The translations under genes and the position numbers were made by a program. This document shows positions 26,689 to 29,956 of a stretch of 29,956 nucleotides of DNA, piece by piece (within the stretch, counting starts at the first letter, position 1; every line of letters starts with the position of its first letter). The notes beneath the pieces are model-generated. The model did no database searches. It was not told the origin of the DNA and saw nothing but the letters and a program-made list of their open reading frames with translations. This DNA comes from W0P28-013 sp051878315. GTDB taxonomy: Bacteria > Bacteroidota > Bacteroidia > Bacteroidales > Paludibacteraceae. The stretch is from positions 1 through 29,956 of the forward strand of contig JBJEJW010000003.1 of the NCBI GenBank assembly GCA_051878315.1. The letters run 5' to 3'.

Positions 26689-27585
26689 CTATCCGCGCAG
26701 TTTTAGTCCCGCAAAAATGGTGTCGGGGCGCAAGGCAAAGACCGACGCCATTTCGCCGGCCATGCAAAAACCGCAGTCGTTGCAGATGTCGGAGCCTTCG
26801 CCGATGCAGTTGCCGCGCGAACCGTCCGGATAGATGAAGTTGGTTACCCAACACCGTTTTTCGAAACGCATATCTTTCATTTTTTTGAGTCCAGACACGG
26901 AGTTCATGATGGGATAACCTTTGCGTTTGTAGGCAATCACTTTGTCGATTATTTCATTGCGCAGCGCTTTGTCCACCATCAGATATTCGGTGCCGGGGAA
27001 TGGCGTGTGAAAGTTGATTGAAATCATTTCGATGGCCGGATTTTGTTTGGCATATTCGATGGTTTCGTCCACACTTTCGTAATTGAGTGTGTTTACTACC
27101 ATATTGACACTCAGATGTTTGTGCCCGCACGAGGCGATATTTTTCTCCAAACGGGCAAATGTGCCTTTGCCGCGTACGGCTTCGTGGTAGTCGCCGATGC
27201 CGTCTAAACTGACCCAGATGCTGTCGGCATGGCAGCCGGCGAATGGCAGTTGCGCGTTGGTGGTGATGGTGGCCGAGTAGAATCCGATGCTTTTGGCAAG
27301 GTCTATCAGGTCGTTGATGCGGTGGTCGCCATCGCGCCAAATGGTTACTTCGCCGCCTTCGAAATCGACAAAGCGCGAACCCAATCCGTAGGAGTATTCC
27401 AAATGTTGGCGCACTTCGTCGTAGGTCATATTGTGCTGATTTTCTTGTTGATAGACGCTGCAGTGTTTGCATTGCAGATTGCAGCGGTCGCTGATGAAAA
27501 GAACGGTTTGCAGTGGTCGTTTGCGCCCGAAGAATCGTGCTTGTATAAACCACAGAGGCAGATAAAAGAGTTGTTTGATACTCAT
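26689..27585 (-). CDS. Radical SAM protein
   Basis: The 298-residue protein has the radical SAM cluster motif CNLQCKHC near the N-terminus, EGGEVTIW, and a cysteine-rich C-terminus (CWVTN, CIGEGSDICNDCGFC) that should bind an auxiliary iron-sulphur cluster. ATG 27585 is preferred because a CATCTTTG -7-like element lies just upstream at about 27613; a longer frame starts at 27630. The hydrophobic start (QLFYLPLWFIQ) resembles membrane-associated members. The substrate cannot be deduced. It is a host gene beyond the element. Confidence 0.8.
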   Translation of the reverse strand: MSIKQLFYLPLWFIQARFFGRKRPLQTVLFISDRCNLQCKHCSVYQQENQHNMTYDEVRQHLEYSYGLGSRFVDFEGGEVTIWRDGDHRINDLIDLAKSIGFYSATITTNAQLPFAGCHADSIWVSLDGIGDYHEAVRGKGTFARLEKNIASCGHKHLSVNMVVNTLNYESVDETIEYAKQNPAIEMISINFHTPFPGTEYLMVDKALRNEIIDKVIAYKRKGYPIMNSVSGLKKMKDMRFEKRCWVTNFIYPDGSRGNCIGEGSDICNDCGFCMAGEMASVFALRPDTIFAGLKLRG

Positions 27586-27640
27586 GAGGATTTTGTTTTC
27601 CGTTGTGTTCAAAGATGCAAAAAACGGCATTGTGCTACTG

Positions 27641-28321
27641 TCAGTCGTCGAGCAGATGCGGCCGTAGCCGCCGTGTGCGTTCTACGGCTTGTTCGTGTTC
27701 CCATTCGGCAATTTTACGCTCGTTGCCCGATAACAATATGTCGGGTACTTTCCAACCGTTGAAGTCGGCCGGACGTGTGTAAACGGGTGGGGCTAACAAG
27801 TTGTCCTGAAACGAATCAGATAGAGCCGATTGCTCGTCGCCCAATGCACCGGGAATCAGTCGCACGATGGCGTCGGTAACGATGGCGGCAGGCAGTTCGC
27901 CGCCTGTCAGCACATAGTCGCCAATGGTTATTTCGCGCGTTATCAAGTGTTCGCGCACGCGATGGTCGATGCCCTTGTAGTGGCCACACAAGATGATAAT
28001 ATTTTGCAATAGTGATAGTCTGTTGGCCAATGGTTGTGTAAATTGTTCGCCGTCGGGTGTCATAAATATAACTTCGTCGTAGGTGCGCTCGCTTTTGAGT
28101 TTCTCGATAATGCGGTAAATGGGCTCTATTTGCATGACCATGCCGGCACCGAACCCGAATGCGTAATCGTCCACACGACGGTGGCGCAGGTCGGTGCTGT
28201 AATCGCGTAAATTGTGTACGACTATTTCGACCAAACCTTTGTCGCGTGCGCGTTTCACGATAGAGTTGCTCAGCGGACTATCGAGCAATTCCGGCAGTAC
28301 GGTGATGATGTCGATTCTCAC
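27641..28321 (-). CDS. trmD: tRNA (guanine-N1-)-methyltransferase
   Basis: The 226-residue protein is TrmD, which methylates G37 of tRNAs with S-adenosylmethionine. Characteristic motifs are present: MRIDIITVLPELL, DDYAFGFGAGMVMQ, LCGHYKGIDHRV (the trefoil-knot region), EITIGDYVLTGGELPA and FNGWKVPDILLSGN. Length is normal. It is a host housekeeping gene, 55 bp upstream of the radical SAM gene. Confidence 0.97.
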   Translation of the reverse strand: MRIDIITVLPELLDSPLSNSIVKRARDKGLVEIVVHNLRDYSTDLRHRRVDDYAFGFGAGMVMQIEPIYRIIEKLKSERTYDEVIFMTPDGEQFTQPLANRLSLLQNIIILCGHYKGIDHRVREHLITREITIGDYVLTGGELPAAIVTDAIVRLIPGALGDEQSALSDSFQDNLLAPPVYTRPADFNGWKVPDILLSGNERKIAEWEHEQAVERTRRLRPHLLDD

Positions 28322-28342
28322 TTGATGTAAAAGTTTGACGTG

Positions 28343-29581
28343 TTAATGTACGCGTTGTGCCTGATTCAGTTCAAAAAAGTTTTCCAATGTTTGTGCGTGG
28401 TTGCCTTTCAACAAAACGTGGTGGTTGCCCAGCGGGTTTTGAAAGAAATAGTTGCATGATTCGTGCAGTTTCAGTCGCACCTGTGTGCGGCATACGTCGT
28501 CGAAATCGGTGTTTTGCAATAAGTGTGCCGACGAAACGAAATATTCGTCCAAGGCGCTTCCTCCGCATTTTACGAGTGTATAATCGCCGTCGGGCAGGGT
28601 GCCTTGTACGGCCACGCCGCTCAAACTCTCGAAATGGTTGCGCACGATGTATGCTTGTGTCTGTTTCAACCCGATGGTACAATGTGCCAATAGCAACGAG
28701 TTGGCTTTTGCGTCTATTTGTGATGGATTGCACATGAATCCGTCGCAGCCAACTACCGTTTTGACAGCCAGCATGGTGAATACGGTTTGCATGTCGCCTT
28801 CGCAGCCGGCCACTATACCTTCGTCGTTGAGCAGCGATAAGGCCAAACAACCGGTGGTGCCTATGCGCGGTATCAAACCAAAACATTGAATGGTGAATGC
28901 ATCTAAATTGTGACGCAGACACACGGTTTTTATCGCGTTATAGAGCCGATAGGCTTTCAATACGTCAGTCACTTGCGGCTCGCGCACGGCTTGAGCGTTT
29001 GCAATGAATTGTTCGGTGGCGCGACGCACTTCGTCGTCGGTGGTGGCGTTAAAGTTGTCTTCGACTTCGTCCAATGCAATATCGACAAATTCGATGCCCC
29101 AACGTTGACGTGCGACTATGGGATTTACGCTGCTGGCTATCAGCCATTTCGATGGCTCGCCGATGACACCGATGCGTTTGCCGGCCAACAAATGTCGTTT
29201 AGCAAACAGATGTTCGTATGCGGTCAGTTCGGCCAACAAAGTTGGTTCGTCGCCGTGAATGATGCGACACGCGGTGCCTTGACGGCGTGCCCATGTGCTG
29301 ATTTCGAGCGAGGCGGCTAACGAATTTTGCAACCCGTCGGTCAGCAATACAATCGGTTTGGGTAGTTGTTCGTAGTAGTTGCGAAACATGTACTCGACAC
29401 CGCCGCTGGAAATGAATACGAGTTGTAACTCGTTGCGTTCGAGGGCTTCGACGGCATCGGGCGACACGATGTGTACCTCGTAGTGCGCATCAAGTATATC
29501 GAATAATTGTCGGTGCGCATGCCTAATGGTGCCTTGCTTGTTCAGTTCCGACGCAAAAGTTATCAGGTTAAGATGTGTCAT
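28343..29581 (-). CDS. Fucose-isomerase-like protein
   Basis: The 412-residue protein resembles the L-fucose/L-arabinose isomerase superfamily: an N-terminal Rossmann-like domain (VFISSGGVEYMFRNYYEQLP), a middle domain with KRIGVIGEPSKW, and a C-terminal region with CFGLIPRIGTTGCLALSLLN and GIVAGCEGDMQTVFTM, including likely metal ligands. Many Bacteroidota carry such proteins of unassigned substrate. ATG 29581 is chosen because the promoter at 29607-29638 would start transcription near 29600, downstream of an alternative start at 29599. Confidence 0.75.
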   Translation of the reverse strand: MTHLNLITFASELNKQGTIRHAHRQLFDILDAHYEVHIVSPDAVEALERNELQLVFISSGGVEYMFRNYYEQLPKPIVLLTDGLQNSLAASLEISTWARRQGTACRIIHGDEPTLLAELTAYEHLFAKRHLLAGKRIGVIGEPSKWLIASSVNPIVARQRWGIEFVDIALDEVEDNFNATTDDEVRRATEQFIANAQAVREPQVTDVLKAYRLYNAIKTVCLRHNLDAFTIQCFGLIPRIGTTGCLALSLLNDEGIVAGCEGDMQTVFTMLAVKTVVGCDGFMCNPSQIDAKANSLLLAHCTIGLKQTQAYIVRNHFESLSGVAVQGTLPDGDYTLVKCGGSALDEYFVSSAHLLQNTDFDDVCRTQVRLKLHESCNYFFQNPLGNHHVLLKGNHAQTLENFFELNQAQRVH

Positions 29582-29606
29582 AAATATTAGGGTGTACAAT
29601 TTTCTG

Positions 29607-29638
29607 CAAAGTTACATCATTTTTTGACAGCAAACAAA
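29607..29638 (-). promoter_or_regulatory. Promoter of the fucose-isomerase-like gene
   Basis: The minus strand reads TTTG, 20 bases, then TAACTTTG. Confidence 0.75.
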
Positions 29639-29700
29639 TGTACACCAAAAATCAGTGTGTATCTGCAAAAATAAAATTCTTAAACTTTTTTATAAATAGT

Positions 29701-29732
29701 TTTGGTGTGCTGAAATTTTTTTTGTACTTTTG
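29701..29732 (+). promoter_or_regulatory. Rightward promoter before the CA tract
   Basis: TTTG at 29701-29704, 20 bases, then TACTTTTG at 29725-29732. The start of transcription would be near 29739, so the CA tract would lie about 55 bases into the transcript. Confidence 0.7.
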
Positions 29733-29792
29733 CGCCGATGATTTATGCCGAATACATATCTGCAGTGGTGAGTGCGAACGCAGTGAGCGTTT

Positions 29793-29853
<61 letters not shown>

Positions 29854-29956
29854 TAGGGCGTTTGCGGCGATTTCGGTGGTAGAATGTATTCATTGTATTG
29901 ACTTGTTTTCGGGGAGAAAACGGGTCGATTTGTTTTTATATGGTGTTTTTTGAGGG

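Overview
The window is a piece of a Bacteroidales (phylum Bacteroidota) chromosome carrying one integrated mobile element. The host assignment rests on the many Bacteroides-type promoters (TTTG, then 19-20 bases, then TAnnTTTG), a glmM gene next to a DUF4827-type lipoprotein, trmD, and a SAM5-type tyrosine recombinase. Host genes lie at 1-2030 (glmM fragment, lipoprotein, tRNA-Arg(TCT)) and at 26636-29956 (radical SAM protein, trmD, fucose-isomerase-like protein, and a promoter followed by a 28-unit CA dinucleotide tract).

The element occupies about 2034-26635 (24.6 kb). A 17-bp direct repeat (TCCCGGCGGAATCACGA) marks its ends: one copy is the 3' end of the tRNA-Arg gene (2017-2033), the other lies beyond the integrase gene (26619-26635). 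I recognise no terminase, portal, tail tube, tape measure, relaxase or conjugation gene. Instead the rightward half (2346-16770) is a long late operon. It has one beta-rich candidate coat protein, about a dozen very small proteins each with a single transmembrane segment at one end, an LRAT-like hydrolase or acyltransferase, a HExxH metallopeptidase, a peptidoglycan-binding-like protein, a fibre-like receptor-binding protein, a candidate unimolecular spanin and a membrane-anchored GH24 lysozyme. A leftward operon (24525-19364) encodes an excisionase-like protein, a DUF4406-like protein, several small proteins, a P-loop ATPase that could package DNA, a replication-initiator-like protein and a DUF4248-like DNA-binding protein. 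My best reading is a temperate, tailless, membrane-containing prophage, possibly of the jelly-roll capsid lineages. This is an inference from architecture, not from a proven capsid homology.

The accessory part, 7.6-16.2 kb, is the most unusual. It is built of cassettes: a membrane-anchored or structural protein, then an AT-richer effector-like protein (LPD3-like or H-x4-H nuclease-like, both known from polyvalent injected phage proteins), then a short region with a promoter on the opposite strand and a hairpin at the stop codon of the effector gene. Six such antisense-oriented small-RNA units occur, at the ends of genes stopping at 8483, 9572, 10511, 12400, 13020 and 16080. One cassette is duplicated (372 bp identical), with the same effector N-terminus and a different effector body.

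Between the lysozyme and the replication operon lies a leftward toxin-antitoxin array (16883-19311): one PIN/antitoxin pair with a DUF2442 protein, and three YafQ-type toxin/antitoxin pairs whose toxin C-terminal halves are identical in sequence and whose N-terminal halves differ. Two identical 72-bp promoter segments drive it.

Lysogeny control sits at 24578-25184. A leftward repressor gene is flanked by an 18-bp inverted repeat. One arm lies just after a rightward promoter; the other forms part of a perfect 14-bp hairpin in the integrase leader, so a small RNA could pair with that leader. A further region, 22906-23159, holds three consecutive stem-loops with unrelated but intact closing stems; two share inner sequence and show compensatory changes, suggesting a structured RNA family.
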